From: Gordonia amarae NBRC 15530
GTDB taxonomy: Bacteria > Actinomycetota > Actinomycetes > Mycobacteriales > Mycobacteriaceae
DNA length: 64,000 nucleotides
Direction of reading: 5' to 3'
Assembly: GCF_000241345.1 (NCBI RefSeq)
Contig: NZ_BAED01000028.1
Coordinates: 23,166 to 87,165, forward strand
Shown: positions 28,478-38,400 of the stretch, piece after piece
Numbering within the stretch: the first letter of the stretch is position 1
How the letters are laid out: each line of letters starts with the position of its first letter
Position numbers and translations under genes: made by a program
The notes under the pieces: model-generated
Told to the model about the DNA's origin: nothing
Database searches by the model: none
What the model saw: the letters and a program-made list of their open reading frames with translations, nothing else

Positions 28478-29769
28478 GAGCCGCTCCAGCCGACCTGCAC
28501 CGTGGTACCCCGGTCGATGACGCTGCGCAGCCTGCCCCAGCCGCCGTCGATCAGCGCCATCCTGCGACCGATACTGACCGCGATACCGAGCCTTTCAGGA
28601 GGAACGGCGTCCGCATCGAAACCCTTGCCGTCGTCGGACACCGTCACGCGGACAAACCGGGACCTCATCTCGATGAGCACGGCGATGTTCGCCTCCGGAC
28701 CGGCGTGCCGCAGGCTGTTGCGTACCGCTTCGCCCATGGCCTCGGTGATCGCATGGACCACCGGTGACGGATAGGACACCGGTCCGGAATCGTCAGCGCC
28801 GGGATCTTCAAGACCGGGAACTTCAAGATCGGGAACTTCCGGATCGGGACCGCGAGAGGCATCCGCGCCGAGCTGGGCCTCGACTCGCACTTCCACCCGG
28901 TCGCTGAGACCGGACACCGCATCGCGCATCCGGGCCAGGGCCTCGGTCCCGCCGAGCGTTGCCCCATCGGTTCCGCCCGAGGCCAGCCTGTCGAGTTCGC
29001 TCAGCGCGGACCGCGCCTGGGTGATGGTCGTGTCGCTTTGCGGACCCGGTTCGGCCGCGATGAGCGTGGCGATGACGCGATCGTGGACGAGGGCGTCAAA
29101 TCGGGCGCGTTCACGGTTGCGCGCGACCAGTCCCGCCTCGATGACGGCCTCCTCGATCGCCAGCGCCCGCGCGCCGTCGTATTCACGGACCGTCTCCAGG
29201 GTCTTGTACGCGAGAGACAGCAGCAGTCCGGCGAAGATCAAGGGCCAAATCCCGGTCGCGATCAACTCCCGGCTCAACCCCTCCGCCGCCGTCGCGGCGT
29301 TCATCCAGACGCACCCCACGATGCTGGCGATGAGCACCAGCATCGCCTTCCCGAACGATCGGGTGATCACGGTCGCGAACGCCGCCATGCCGGCCAGCGT
29401 GGTCAGCCAGTTGACCGGCGTGTCCTCAATCCGCACACCGTCCCAAGCGGCAAACCACAGCCCGATGTCCGCGAAGTACGCCCACACGTAGCCGTTCGTG
29501 CCGATTCCCAGCAGGCGCATGTTGCGATTCCACGCCGCGATCGCCACACCGATGGTCGGAACGGTGAGCAGCGCGAGTGCCACCGGGTCGAACCATGCCG
29601 CCGCGTGCTCGGTCGGCATCGCCGGGATGGCGAGCCCCAGACTCACCAGCACACCGCTGAGCAACAGGTAGCCGCCGAATACCTGCAGACGCGCGGTCTG
29701 TGAGGCGACGATCCTCTTGCGATCGGTGCGCGGGCGCATCAGGATCTCGGCGACACGCGCCCGCAGCAT
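28474..29769 (-). CDS. Sensor histidine kinase (NarX/LiaS-like, HisKA_3 type)
   Basis: The start is ATG 29769 (MLRARVAEIL), giving 431 residues; a longer frame upstream overlaps the response regulator and is rejected. Several membrane segments fill residues 25-190. The likely phosphorylated histidine is H229 in LVHDRVIATL. The ATPase domain has the N-box EAMGEAVRNSLRHAG and G-box SDDGKGFDADAVPPERLGI. A Pro/Asp-rich insert with repeated PDLEVPGLEDPG-like units precedes the N-box. It is placed 41 bases after the response regulator gene, its obvious partner. The signal is unknown, and the membrane-embedded sensor suggests cell-envelope stress. Confidence 0.88.
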   Translation of the reverse strand: MLRARVAEILMRPRTDRKRIVASQTARLQVFGGYLLLSGVLVSLGLAIPAMPTEHAAAWFDPVALALLTVPTIGVAIAAWNRNMRLLGIGTNGYVWAYFADIGLWFAAWDGVRIEDTPVNWLTTLAGMAAFATVITRSFGKAMLVLIASIVGCVWMNAATAAEGLSRELIATGIWPLIFAGLLLSLAYKTLETVREYDGARALAIEEAVIEAGLVARNRERARFDALVHDRVIATLIAAEPGPQSDTTITQARSALSELDRLASGGTDGATLGGTEALARMRDAVSGLSDRVEVRVEAQLGADASRGPDPEVPDLEVPGLEDPGADDSGPVSYPSPVVHAITEAMGEAVRNSLRHAGPEANIAVLIEMRSRFVRVTVSDDGKGFDADAVPPERLGIAVSIGRRMALIDGGWGRLRSVIDRGTTVQVGWSGS

Positions 29770-29810
29770 CGTCTGCCGCTCCCGCCACCCTGCCGGCGGG
29801 TGTCCTGCGG

Positions 29811-30521
29811 TCAACGGTCGCCGTCGGCGGGTCCGGCGAGCCTGTCGGATCCGCGTTCGGGTACCGGCAGCCAGCCGTCCTCGACGGCACGTTTGAACAG
29901 GTCGACCTTGGTACGGGTGGGCCTGCCCGCGTCGGCGTACTTCTGCCTGATCCGTTTGAGGTACTCGTTGACCGTGTCGGCGGTGACGCCGAGTTCGCGG
30001 CCGACGGTCACCGACGTCTCCCCCGAGGCGTAGAGGGCGAGAACCTTCTGCAACTGTGGGCTGAGGTCGACCGCGGCCAGTTCCGGATCGCCGTCGATGG
30101 CGGCGGCCCACTCGGTGGTCAGCACCTCGTTGCCCTGGGCGGCGGCGCGGATGGCGCCGATGATCTCGGCCTCCGACGCCGACTTGAGCACCACTCCGAG
30201 CACGCCTGCCTTGGCCGCCGAACGCAGCAGCGCCGGGTGTTCACCGGAGGTGTACACCACCGTGCCGATCCCCGCGTCGGTCAGACGGTTCACATTCTCC
30301 CTGGGAGTGGACGCGTCACCGAGCCGCAGATCCAGGATCACGATATCCAGACCTTCGTTCTGCAGTTGCGAGTGCGCGAGTAATTCGTCGACGGTGCTCG
30401 CCGCGCACACGAGTTCCAGGTCCGGTTCCGATTCCAGCAGCCGTTCAATGCCCCAGATCGGCGATCGGTGGTCGTCGACCATCCCGACCCGCAGTACTCG
30501 GTCGCCCGATAGCCCCGTCAT
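29811..30521 (-). CDS. Two-component response regulator, NarL/FixJ family
   Basis: This 236-residue protein has a receiver domain with acidic pocket D16-D17, phospho-acceptor D64 in VILDLRLGDA and lysine K113 in VVLKSAS. A LuxR-type HTH follows (VALYASGET-like region LALYASGETSVTVGRELGVT, then DTVNEYLKRIRQKYADAG). It is the first gene of a four-gene minus-strand group with the kinase, the kinase-like protein and the orphan HTH protein. A palindrome at 30601-30612 lies 80 bases upstream of its start, shared with the divergent decarboxylase-family gene. Confidence 0.92.
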   Translation of the reverse strand: MTGLSGDRVLRVGMVDDHRSPIWGIERLLESEPDLELVCAASTVDELLAHSQLQNEGLDIVILDLRLGDASTPRENVNRLTDAGIGTVVYTSGEHPALLRSAAKAGVLGVVLKSASEAEIIGAIRAAAQGNEVLTTEWAAAIDGDPELAAVDLSPQLQKVLALYASGETSVTVGRELGVTADTVNEYLKRIRQKYADAGRPTRTKVDLFKRAVEDGWLPVPERGSDRLAGPADGDR

Positions 30522-30600
30522 GGGTGTGGAGTTTAGTGCCCTGGGGCGCCGGTCCGATCGGCCACTCGGAAACTGCCGCGCATGGCATCATCAACAAAAG

Positions 30601-30612
30601 AGAACATGTTCT
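30601..30612 (+). promoter_or_regulatory. KstR-like palindrome
   Basis: AGAACATGTTCT is a perfect 12-bp palindrome; with its flanks it fits the KstR core TnnAACnnGTTnnA at all but the first T. It lies 34 bases before the decarboxylase-family gene, where a repressor would block its promoter. KstR controls sterol degradation genes in this order. Another TetR-family regulator is possible. Confidence 0.5.
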
Positions 30613-30645
30613 AGTTTTCTTCCCGATCACTCAGGAGCTGACCCG

Positions 30646-31422
30646 ATGCCGCCGGCGACCCCCACTACCCACAAGGTCCTCGACCAGACCGTCACCATGC
30701 CTGTCCACATCCGTCACGCCACCTGCTTCGTCGCGGGATTCACCGCCGACGCGGACGCGGCATCGGCGGCGATCGCACGGGCGGGCGACGGCACCGCGCG
30801 CTTGCGCCCGCTGCAGATCCGGCCCGGCCGCACCATGTGCATGCTCGTTTTCGTCGACTACATCGACGGTGATCTCGGACCCTACAACGAGTTCGGGGTG
30901 TGCTTCCTCGTCGAGGATCCCGCCGACCCGCCCTCATCCAGGCTGGCCGCGCTGCGTTCGCTCGCCAAGGGCGATGCCCGCGCCCTCATCCACCGGCTCC
31001 CCGTCGACGGCGAGTTCACCATGGCCGCGGGCCGCGGCATCTGGGGCTTTCCCAAGATCCTCGCCGACTTCGACGTCGACCACGACTCCCCCACCAAACA
31101 CGGCCGGGTCAGCGCCGACGGCCAGCTGATCGTCGACCTGTCCGTCCGCAAGGGCGTGCCCGTCCCCGATACCACCGGCGAGACGGTTCTCAATGCCTAC
31201 TCGCAACTCGACGGTGTGCTGCGGTCGACACCGTGGCGGATGACCGCGACAGCGAACACCCGCACCCGGATCGGCGGCGCCTCGCTCACCGTCGGTGACC
31301 ACGAGATCGCCCAGGAACTGCGCGGGCTCAAGCTGAGCAAACATGCCCTGATGACCAGTTCCGTCGGGCATCTGGAGATGACCTTCGGCGATGCGGAGGA
31401 AGTGGACACGACACAGGAGTGA
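30646..31422 (+). CDS. Acetoacetate decarboxylase-family protein
   Basis: The start is ATG 30646 with AGGAG eight bases upstream, giving 258 residues. The Schiff-base lysine of this fold is probably K137 in GRGIWGFPKILAD, matching the GxPK motif of acetoacetate decarboxylases. EFGVCFLVED and PWRMTATANT-like strands fit the same beta-barrel family. Many family members do not decarboxylate acetoacetate but act on other keto acids, so the substrate is open. The gene stands alone behind a KstR-like palindrome, which hints at lipid or sterol metabolism. Confidence 0.75.
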   Translation: MPPATPTTHKVLDQTVTMPVHIRHATCFVAGFTADADAASAAIARAGDGTARLRPLQIRPGRTMCMLVFVDYIDGDLGPYNEFGVCFLVEDPADPPSSRLAALRSLAKGDARALIHRLPVDGEFTMAAGRGIWGFPKILADFDVDHDSPTKHGRVSADGQLIVDLSVRKGVPVPDTTGETVLNAYSQLDGVLRSTPWRMTATANTRTRIGGASLTVGDHEIAQELRGLKLSKHALMTSSVGHLEMTFGDAEEVDTTQE

Positions 31423-31553
31423 ACCCGCTCCACCACGGTGACAAAGACATGCAGCCGATGTGTCGTGTCCGCGCGAACCGTTAGAATCGCGCAACAGTGC
31501 GGCCATGCCACGACGCATCACCACCTGGGCCGCTCACACCAGGATGGAGCGAG

Positions 31554-32600
31554 ATGACTTTCCACACCGCCCGGCCACGCCCGCACCAGCCGGGTCGTAC
31601 TTCGCTGACCACGGTCGTCACGGCCCTGTCGGCCGTCTTCGCGACCGTGCTCGCGATGATCGCGGGGGCCGGTGCTGCGGCGGCCGCCCCCTCCCACATC
31701 GTCTACAACACCAAGGTCGACGACCAGCAGGTGACACTCACCGTCTACTCCGCATCGATGGACAAGAACATCCCGGTCACCGTCCTGGTGCCGCGCAACC
31801 GGAACCGGCCCAGCCCGACTCTGTACCTGCTCAACGGCGCCGGCGGCGGCGAGGACGGCGCGCAATGGGACCAGAGGACCAAGTACAAGCAGTACTTCGC
31901 CAAGGAGAACGTCTATGTGGTGACCCCGATCGGCGGCGCGTTCTCGTACTACACCGACTGGCAGAAGGACGACCCCCAGCTCGGCCGCAACAAATGGACT
32001 ACCTTCCTGACCAAGGAACTCCCCCCGCTCATCGAGTCGACCTTCAACACGAGCAAGGTCCGGGGCATCGCCGGCATCTCGATGGCGGGTACCTCGGTGC
32101 TGGGTCTGGCGATCGCGGCGCCGAGGCTCTACCGGGCGGTCGCCGGCTTCAGCGGCTGCGCCCGAACCAGCGATCCACTGGGGCAGGAGTACATCAAGAC
32201 CGTCATCGGACTCCGCGGCGACGCCGACGTGACCAACATGTGGGGCCCGCTCGACGGTCCGGGCTGGAAGGCGAACGATCCCTATCTCAACGCCGGCAAG
32301 CTGCGCGGCACCGGGACGAAGGTGTATCTGACCGCCGGTACCGGTCTGCCCGGGCCGTACGACCGGTTTGACAATCCCCGGGTCGAGGGCAGCCCGCTGG
32401 TGTTCGCCGACCTGATTGTGCAGGGCGGACTGATCGAGGCGGCCGTCAATAAGTGCACCCGCGAGGTCGCGGCCCGGCTACGTGCCCTCAAGGTGCCACT
32501 CGACCTGCGCCTGCGTCCCAACGGCACCCACTCATGGGACTACTGGGAGAGCGACCTCAAGGCCACCTGGCCCAAGCTGCGTGTCGACCTGGGAGCCTGA
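31554..32600 (+). CDS. Antigen 85-type mycolyltransferase (first copy)
   Basis: ATG 31554 follows GGAG and gives 348 residues with a signal peptide ending near AAAAAAPS (residues 41-47). The alpha/beta-hydrolase nucleophile is S176 in GISMAG, and the catalytic His lies in NGTHSWDYWE near the C-terminus. GRNKWTTFLTKELPPLI and GCARTSDP are typical of mycolyltransferases of Gordonia, Rhodococcus and Corynebacterium. These exported enzymes move mycolic acids between trehalose and arabinogalactan. A second copy lies 0.8 kb downstream. It is strong evidence for a mycolate cell wall. Confidence 0.93.
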   Translation: MTFHTARPRPHQPGRTSLTTVVTALSAVFATVLAMIAGAGAAAAAPSHIVYNTKVDDQQVTLTVYSASMDKNIPVTVLVPRNRNRPSPTLYLLNGAGGGEDGAQWDQRTKYKQYFAKENVYVVTPIGGAFSYYTDWQKDDPQLGRNKWTTFLTKELPPLIESTFNTSKVRGIAGISMAGTSVLGLAIAAPRLYRAVAGFSGCARTSDPLGQEYIKTVIGLRGDADVTNMWGPLDGPGWKANDPYLNAGKLRGTGTKVYLTAGTGLPGPYDRFDNPRVEGSPLVFADLIVQGGLIEAAVNKCTREVAARLRALKVPLDLRLRPNGTHSWDYWESDLKATWPKLRVDLGA

Positions 32601-32679
32601 CGGGCTTAGTAGGTTGCCCTGAGACCACTTTCGATGCGGCTAGATTGATGGTGGCCAACCCGAATACGAGGAGTGACAG

Positions 32680-33213
32680 ATGAGAATTCGACAGTCCGCC
32701 GCGGCCGTGGCGATCGCCGGCGCGGTGGTGCTCGGTATCGGCGCCTGCTCCGACGATGCCGACGACACCAGCACCTCGGCGAGCACCTCGCAGGCCGCCG
32801 ACGCCTCGGCTCCCGCATCCGGGTCGGCACCTGCGGACGAGTCCGGCGCCGAGACCCCCGCCTCCGAGCTGACCAGCGAGAGCGCACAGCAGATCCTGCG
32901 CGTCGCGGTCGATGCCAAGTCGAGCAAGGAGGATGTCGAGAAAGTCGTCGACACCACCATCCCCGGAACCGTGATGATGGTCCAGGCATACGCGAAGGCG
33001 TCCAACGCCGCCGGCTACACCCCCGACATCTACACGGTCAAGAGTGTGGCGGTCACCGGAGACAAGGCCGAGGCCACCATTGCCGTCAAAAGCCCGCACG
33101 CGCCGATGCCCGTCGACGTCAAGCTGAACTACGCGAAGATCGACGGCCAGTGGAAACTGAGTTCCGACGCCGTCAAGATGCTCGCCTCGTTCGGTCAGCA
33201 GTACGGAGGCTGA
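32680..33213 (+). CDS. MTB12-like lipoprotein
   Basis: This 177-residue protein has a lipobox IGAC with the modified cysteine at C23, followed by a Ser/Ala/Thr-rich linker to about residue 62. The C-terminal domain (ELTSESAQQILRVAVD through LSSDAVKMLASFG) resembles the NTF2-like fold of the low-molecular-weight antigen MTB12 family. GAGGAG lies directly upstream of ATG 32680. It sits between two mycolyltransferase genes in the same direction, suggesting a shared envelope role. No enzymatic residues are evident. Confidence 0.75.
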   Translation: MRIRQSAAAVAIAGAVVLGIGACSDDADDTSTSASTSQAADASAPASGSAPADESGAETPASELTSESAQQILRVAVDAKSSKEDVEKVVDTTIPGTVMMVQAYAKASNAAGYTPDIYTVKSVAVTGDKAEATIAVKSPHAPMPVDVKLNYAKIDGQWKLSSDAVKMLASFGQQYGG

Positions 33214-33443
33214 TCCGGTCCCGCCCGGGCCTGTCCGATCAGTCGTCCTGCCCGAATCAACCGTTTGGGGGCTAACGTCTGCCCTTTTGGTGACGATAAT
33301 GGTACAAGTTTGACGCTGAGCGGTTATTCCTATGCCGCCGCTCGACGTAAGCGCTGCCACAGCTACTGTGAGGCGGGGATTCGGGACACAGTCGGTGCCC
33401 CGGGGGTTGTCGTGCCACTGCGCGACAAGAACGGAGACGGTTG

Positions 33444-34472
33444 ATGATTTCTGGGAAGACGCGCGCACCGGGCCTGCGCACACGGCTGCTGACCGTCACG
33501 GTGGCAGCCGCTGCCGCGGCCATTCTGCCGCTGGCTTCGGGCGGTGCGGCGGTCGCGGCACCCGAGAAGCCCAGCAGCATCACCAAGGTCACCGACGTCA
33601 ACCCGCGGGAAGTCACCCTATCGGTGTACTCGAAGTCGATGGACAAGAAGATCGACGTCTCGGTCCTGGTGCCCAAGGACCGCAAGAAGGCCGCACCGGT
33701 CCTATACCTGCTGCAGGGCGCCAACGGCGGCATCATGAACTCCGGCTGGGCGGGACAGACCAAGTTCAAGGAGTACTTCACCGACAAGCAGGTGTACGTG
33801 GTGTCCTTCGTCGGCGGTCAGTATTCGTACTACACCGACTGGCAGCGTGATGATCGCAGCCTGGGCCGCAACAAGTGGGCCACCTTCATCACCGAGGAGC
33901 TTCCCCCGCTGATCGCCAAGCAGTTCAGCACGACGGGCGCCAACGCCGTCGCCGGCATCTCGATGGCCGGCACGTCCGTGTTCAATCTCGCGCTCAAGGC
34001 GCCCAAGTTGTATCGTTCGATCGCCGCCTTCAGCGGATGTGCCCGCACCAGCGACCCGCTCGGCCAGCAGTACATCAAGTACGTCGTCGAGCAGCGGGGC
34101 AAGGCCGACGTGACCAACATGTGGGGTCCGCTCAACGGCCCGGGCTGGCGGGAGAACGACCCGTACATCAACGCGGCCAAGCTGCGCGGCACCAAGATCT
34201 ACATCACCTCTGGAACGGGCATCCCCGGCAAGCACGATCAGATCGACTACATCCACGACCTCAACGACGCGTTCTTCTGGTCGGATCGGTACGTCGCCGG
34301 CGGGTTCATCGAAGCCGTCACCAACCAGTGCACCCATCAGATGGTCGACCGCCTACACCAGCTCAAGATCCCTGTGACGGTCAACTACCGCCCCACGGGC
34401 ACGCACTCCTGGGGATACTGGGAAGACGACCTGCACACCACCTGGCCGAAGATCGAGCGCGACCTCCAGTGA
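33444..34472 (+). CDS. Antigen 85-type mycolyltransferase (second copy)
   Basis: I use ATG 33444 (GGAG seven bases upstream) rather than the TTG three bases earlier, giving 342 residues. The signal peptide ends near AAVAAPEK (residues 36-42). The nucleophile is S173 in GISMAGTS, and the catalytic histidine lies in TGTHSWGYWED. Large blocks match the first copy (SYYTDWQ, GCARTSDPLGQ, VTNMWGPL), so the two arose by tandem duplication with MTB12-like DNA between them. A 230-base non-coding leader precedes it, suggesting its own promoter. A hairpin follows at 34501-34537. Confidence 0.93.
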   Translation: MISGKTRAPGLRTRLLTVTVAAAAAAILPLASGGAAVAAPEKPSSITKVTDVNPREVTLSVYSKSMDKKIDVSVLVPKDRKKAAPVLYLLQGANGGIMNSGWAGQTKFKEYFTDKQVYVVSFVGGQYSYYTDWQRDDRSLGRNKWATFITEELPPLIAKQFSTTGANAVAGISMAGTSVFNLALKAPKLYRSIAAFSGCARTSDPLGQQYIKYVVEQRGKADVTNMWGPLNGPGWRENDPYINAAKLRGTKIYITSGTGIPGKHDQIDYIHDLNDAFFWSDRYVAGGFIEAVTNQCTHQMVDRLHQLKIPVTVNYRPTGTHSWGYWEDDLHTTWPKIERDLQ

Positions 34473-34500
34473 CCAGCAGTCGCTGACCACTCAGACGGAA

Positions 34501-34537
34501 CAAGGTGCCCCCAACCCATAGCGGTGGGTGCACCTTG
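34501..34537. terminator. Hairpin between convergent genes
   Basis: CAAGGTGC and GCACCTTG form a perfect 8-bp outer stem around a C-rich/G-rich inner part (ACCC/GGGT). It lies 28 bases after the mycolyltransferase stop and before the end of the convergent small gene, so it may serve both strands. Confidence 0.7.
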
Positions 34538-34569
34538 CTTCGTATCACCTCTGTGGTGCGGATCCTGTC

Positions 34570-34893
34570 TCAGCTGACGATGCGGAGACCGCGCTGGGCG
34601 GGGGGTTCCAAACCGCGGCCGAGCCACAGTGCGGCATCATTGATTCGCCGGGCACAGGCTTCACCCGCGTCCTGTCCAAGACCTGGCGCGCAGTGCATGA
34701 GTGCGGCGGCGAACGAGGAGCCGTCGGACATGCCGTAACGCTCCAGCACTTCGCCGTACCCCGCAAGACCCTCATCGAGCTGCCGGTACGTGATGGCCCG
34801 TCCGGCCATCCGGACAGCAACCAGATTGGGCGTGCTTTGAGCACGCCGACGGATGTCGGTGATGACGTCTACGATCTCGGGATCGGTGCGCAT
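34570..34893 (-). CDS. Small protein resembling the N-terminus of an AMP-binding enzyme
   Basis: This 107-residue frame has a strong ribosome site (AGGAGGT) just before ATG 34893, which favours real translation. The segment AVRMAGRAITYRQLDEGLAG resembles the first strands of adenylating enzymes (core A1 region). The rest lacks the phosphate loop and all later ANL motifs, so it cannot be catalytic. It lies downstream of the MbtH/NRPS operon on the same strand, 343 bases beyond mbtH. It could be a remnant of an adenylation gene or a small partner protein. The product is unassigned. Confidence 0.6.
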   Translation of the reverse strand: MRTDPEIVDVITDIRRRAQSTPNLVAVRMAGRAITYRQLDEGLAGYGEVLERYGMSDGSSFAAALMHCAPGLGQDAGEACARRINDAALWLGRGLEPPAQRGLRIVS

Positions 34894-35236
34894 GGCGCCT
34901 ACCTCCTGCCCTTCAACTCCCGTGTTCGACGGGAATACCGCCGACTACAAGTTTGCCCGACTAACGTTGCTTCATCAATAGATACGGCGGATTCTGTAAC
35001 AAATCGGTATCACGACGTAACAACAGCTGAGGCGCAACGCAAGTTGAGTGGCCAGTATGACTCCAGTGACTCACGTCATGTTGTCGAATCGTTATCTCGA
35101 CCCCCCATTTCGGGGGCGGAACGATATGCACCCTGGACCCGGCGTCGACAGAGATCAGCGACTGCCGACCGAGGGTCGAGAAGGCAAACGCCCCCGCCGG
35201 CGGATGCCGGCCGGGGGCGCCCCGCGGAGAGTGCGA
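34894..35236 (-). other. Intergenic region between the small AMP-binding-like gene and the MbtH-like gene
   Basis: No gene is seen. It contains the NRPS operon terminator at 35189-35219 and, nearer the small gene, AT-richer sequence that could hold its promoter. No iron box is recognised here. Confidence 0.6.
35189..35219 (-). terminator. Intrinsic terminator of the NRPS-MbtH operon
   Basis: A GC-rich hairpin (CGCCCCCG/CGGGGGCG with CCGGC/GCCGG and a one-base bulge, 4-base loop) lies 17 bases after the MbtH-like stop and is followed on the minus strand by TTTGCC. Confidence 0.75.
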
Positions 35237-35461
35237 TCAGCCCTGGGCCTTATCGGCCTCCATGGCGTCGATAAGGCTCTTGGGCCGCAGATCGGTCCAG
35301 TTCTCCTCGACATACTTCAGGCACGCCTCGCGACTGTCCTCACCGAAAACCTTGGTCCACCCCGCCGGGATGTCGGCGAAAGTAGGCCACAGCGAGTGCT
35401 GATTCTCGTGATTGACCAGCACGAAGAATCGGCCATTCTCGTCGTCAAAGGGGTTGGTCAT
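35237..35461 (-). CDS. MbtH-like protein
   Basis: This 74-residue protein contains the whole MbtH signature: [33 protein letters not shown] and [17 protein letters not shown]. MbtH-like proteins bind the N-terminal subdomain of NRPS adenylation domains and are needed for their folding or activity. It lies 36 bases after the giant synthetase gene with AAGGAG upstream, so it is made from the same message and serves those adenylation domains. Confidence 0.97.
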   Translation of the reverse strand: MTNPFDDENGRFFVLVNHENQHSLWPTFADIPAGWTKVFGEDSREACLKYVEENWTDLRPKSLIDAMEADKAQG

Positions 35462-35497
35462 CCATTTTCTCCTTCTCTCAGGGTCATATTGTAGGCG

Positions 35498-38400
35498 TCA
35501 GCGGTCCGTGGACGGACCGGCAGGGAACGCGGCGTCGGCCGCATCGAGTGCACGGCTGAGCTCGGGCCCGATCACCTCGAGCGACTGCGGGTCGGCCATC
35601 CCGAGATGGTAGGTGTCGACGAGGACCTCGCGGATCTCCCCGGTGACAAAGGCACGCCACGCCTGTGCCAGCGCCCTCGGGTCACTCTTGTCCTGGGTTG
35701 CCACGAACAGCTGCACGTCACCGGTGTAATCCAGCGGACGGTACCCGCCCACCAGCGAGGGTGCCGTCTGGAAGCCCTCGACGACACGGTCGACCTCGTC
35801 GGCGGTGAGCAGTCCCAGCGAGGCGATCTGGTCACGGATCATCCCGATCAGATCCTCCTCAGAGCTGATCTGGGTGCTCTCGTCGAGATTGAACAGTTCG
35901 CGCCAGCCGCCGAGCAGATCGGCCGCGATCCCGGTGTCGGTGACCCCCGCAGCCTCCTCCTGCCCGGTGACGCCGTCGATGTCGCTCCCGGGCACGTCAG
36001 CCCCATCGCCGACGACAGCGTCCGTGCCGACAGCGGATTCATCGGCGCTCCCGGATTCATCGGCGCTCTGAGATTCATCATCGACGGGCAACAGCACCGC
36101 ATCCATCACACCCAGGTATGCGACGGTGTCACCCTCGCGCTGCAACAACGCGACGACCGCATGGGCGATCGTGCCGCCGAGCGACCAGCCGAGGACATTG
36201 TACGGACCCGCCGGCTGGATCTGCTTCATCTCCTGGACATAACGCTCGGCCAGTTCCACCACGTCGGTCGCAGCCGGCTCGTCGGCCACGACGTGCGGGT
36301 CCTGCAGGCCGTAGATCGGTCTGTCAGCAAGATACGGCACGAAACCGCCGTAGAACCACGCCACACCACCGGCCGGATGGACGCAGAACAGCGGCCGTCG
36401 GCTCCCCTGGGTCCGCAGGACCAGCAGCACCCCGTTGTTGGCCCGCACCCCCGATTCGATCAGAGCCGCGACGGCCCGGACTGACGGATCGGAGAACAGC
36501 GAGGCGAGCCCCACATCGATGGTGAACTCCTTGCGGAGCCTGTCGACGACCCGCACCGCCGACAGCGAGTTGCCGCCGAGGTCGAAGAACGACGCCGCCG
36601 CCGACACCTGCTCGAGGCCGAGGACATCGGCGAAGATCGCGGCGACGATGTTCTCGTAGTGCCCTTCCGGCGCGACGTAGGCCTCCTGCAGCAACGTCGG
36701 ATCGTGTGCCGGCAACGCGCGCCGGTCGATCTTGCCCGCGCTGTTGAGCGGCAACTCATCGAGTGTCATCCAGGCCGACGGAATCATGTACTCGGCCAGC
36801 GACGCACGTGCCGACGACGCGACGGCGGCAACGTCCGCTTCGGCAGGCGAGACGTAGCCGACCAGGTAGTCACCGCCGCCGGGCGCCTTGGCGACGATCA
36901 CCGCCGCGTTCACCACACCCGGTGCCGCCGCGATCACCGCCTCGATCTCACCCAGCTCGACTCGCTGGCCCCGCAACTTCACCTGGAAGTCGGTGCGGCC
37001 GAGGTACTCCAGCACCCCGTCCGCGCGGCGCCGCACGAGGTCACCGGTCCGGTACAGGCGCTCACCCGACCCGAACGGATCAGCGACGAACCGCTCGGCC
37101 GTCAGATCCGGACGCGCGGCGTAACCCCGGGCCAGTTGCACCCCGCCCAGGTACAACTCGCCGACCACCCCGTCGGGAACACGATGCAGCCTGCCGTCGA
37201 GAACGTGCGAGGTGCTGTTCCACACCGGCACACCGATCGGCACCGACGAGTCGGTGGCGTCGGCGCGTTCGATGCTCTCGCAGGTGATCTCGACCGCGGC
37301 CTCGGTGGGACCGTACAAGTTGTAGAACAGGATGTCCGGCAACGCCGAACGCAGGTCGGCGGCCACCGCCGGCGGCACCGCCTCACCCGTCAGCGAGATG
37401 ATCCGCACCGAGTCCATCCGGGAGATGCGCTCGACCCCGACGACGTCGACGAAGACCGCGAGCATCGACGGCACGAAGTGCACCATCGTCGCCCGGGTCC
37501 GCTCGACGATCTCGGCGACGTAGAGCGGCTCGATGTGGCCGCCCCCTTTGAGCACCACCATGCGGGCGCCGATCATCAACGGCGCGAACAACTCCGGCAC
37601 CGACACGTCAAAGGTGTACGGCGTCTTGAGCACCACCGAATCCGACTCGTCGATGGGTAGTTCGTCCAGTCCCCACCACAACCGGTTGAGCACCGCGGCG
37701 TGCGAGAGTGTCACACCCTTCGGCTTGCCGGTGGATCCGGAGGTGAACAGGGTGTAGATCGCGTTGTCGGGCCGCAGCGGCGTGAGCCGGTCGGCATCGG
37801 TCACCGGCGCGACGGACAGGTCGGCCGGCCCCGAACAATCGACCACGACGGTGCGGGCATCGCCCACCTCCGGCGTACCCGCGGCACCGACCAGCACGAG
37901 TTCCACACCCGCGGTCTCCATCATGTACTGCACCCGGTCGGCCGGGGCGTCGGTGGCGATGGGCACGTACTGGCCGCCCGCGGCCACCACCGCGTGGATC
38001 GCGACGACCATCTCAATGCTGCGGTCGATGCTCACCCCGACGGCGGCATCGGTGCCGATCCCTGCCGAGATCAGCTCGCGGGCAAGCACACTGACCCGGG
38101 CCGAGAACTCGGCGTAGGACACCTCGCGTCCCTCGTACCACAGGGCAACCGCATCCGGATTGCTCGCGGCCCGGGCAGCGAGCACGCCGGGCAGCGACCC
38201 TTCCGGGATCGTCACGGCGCCGCCCGCCGATTCCCGCGCCACCTGCTTGGCATCGTCTGCGGACAGCCAGTCGATGTCGCCGACGGCTGTGGACGGCTGC
38301 GCGGTCAGCCCCTCGAGCACCCGGACGAAGGTTCCGGCGAACGCGTCGATCGTCGACGCGTCGAACAGGTCGACCGCGTAGACGATGCCGCCCTCCCAGG

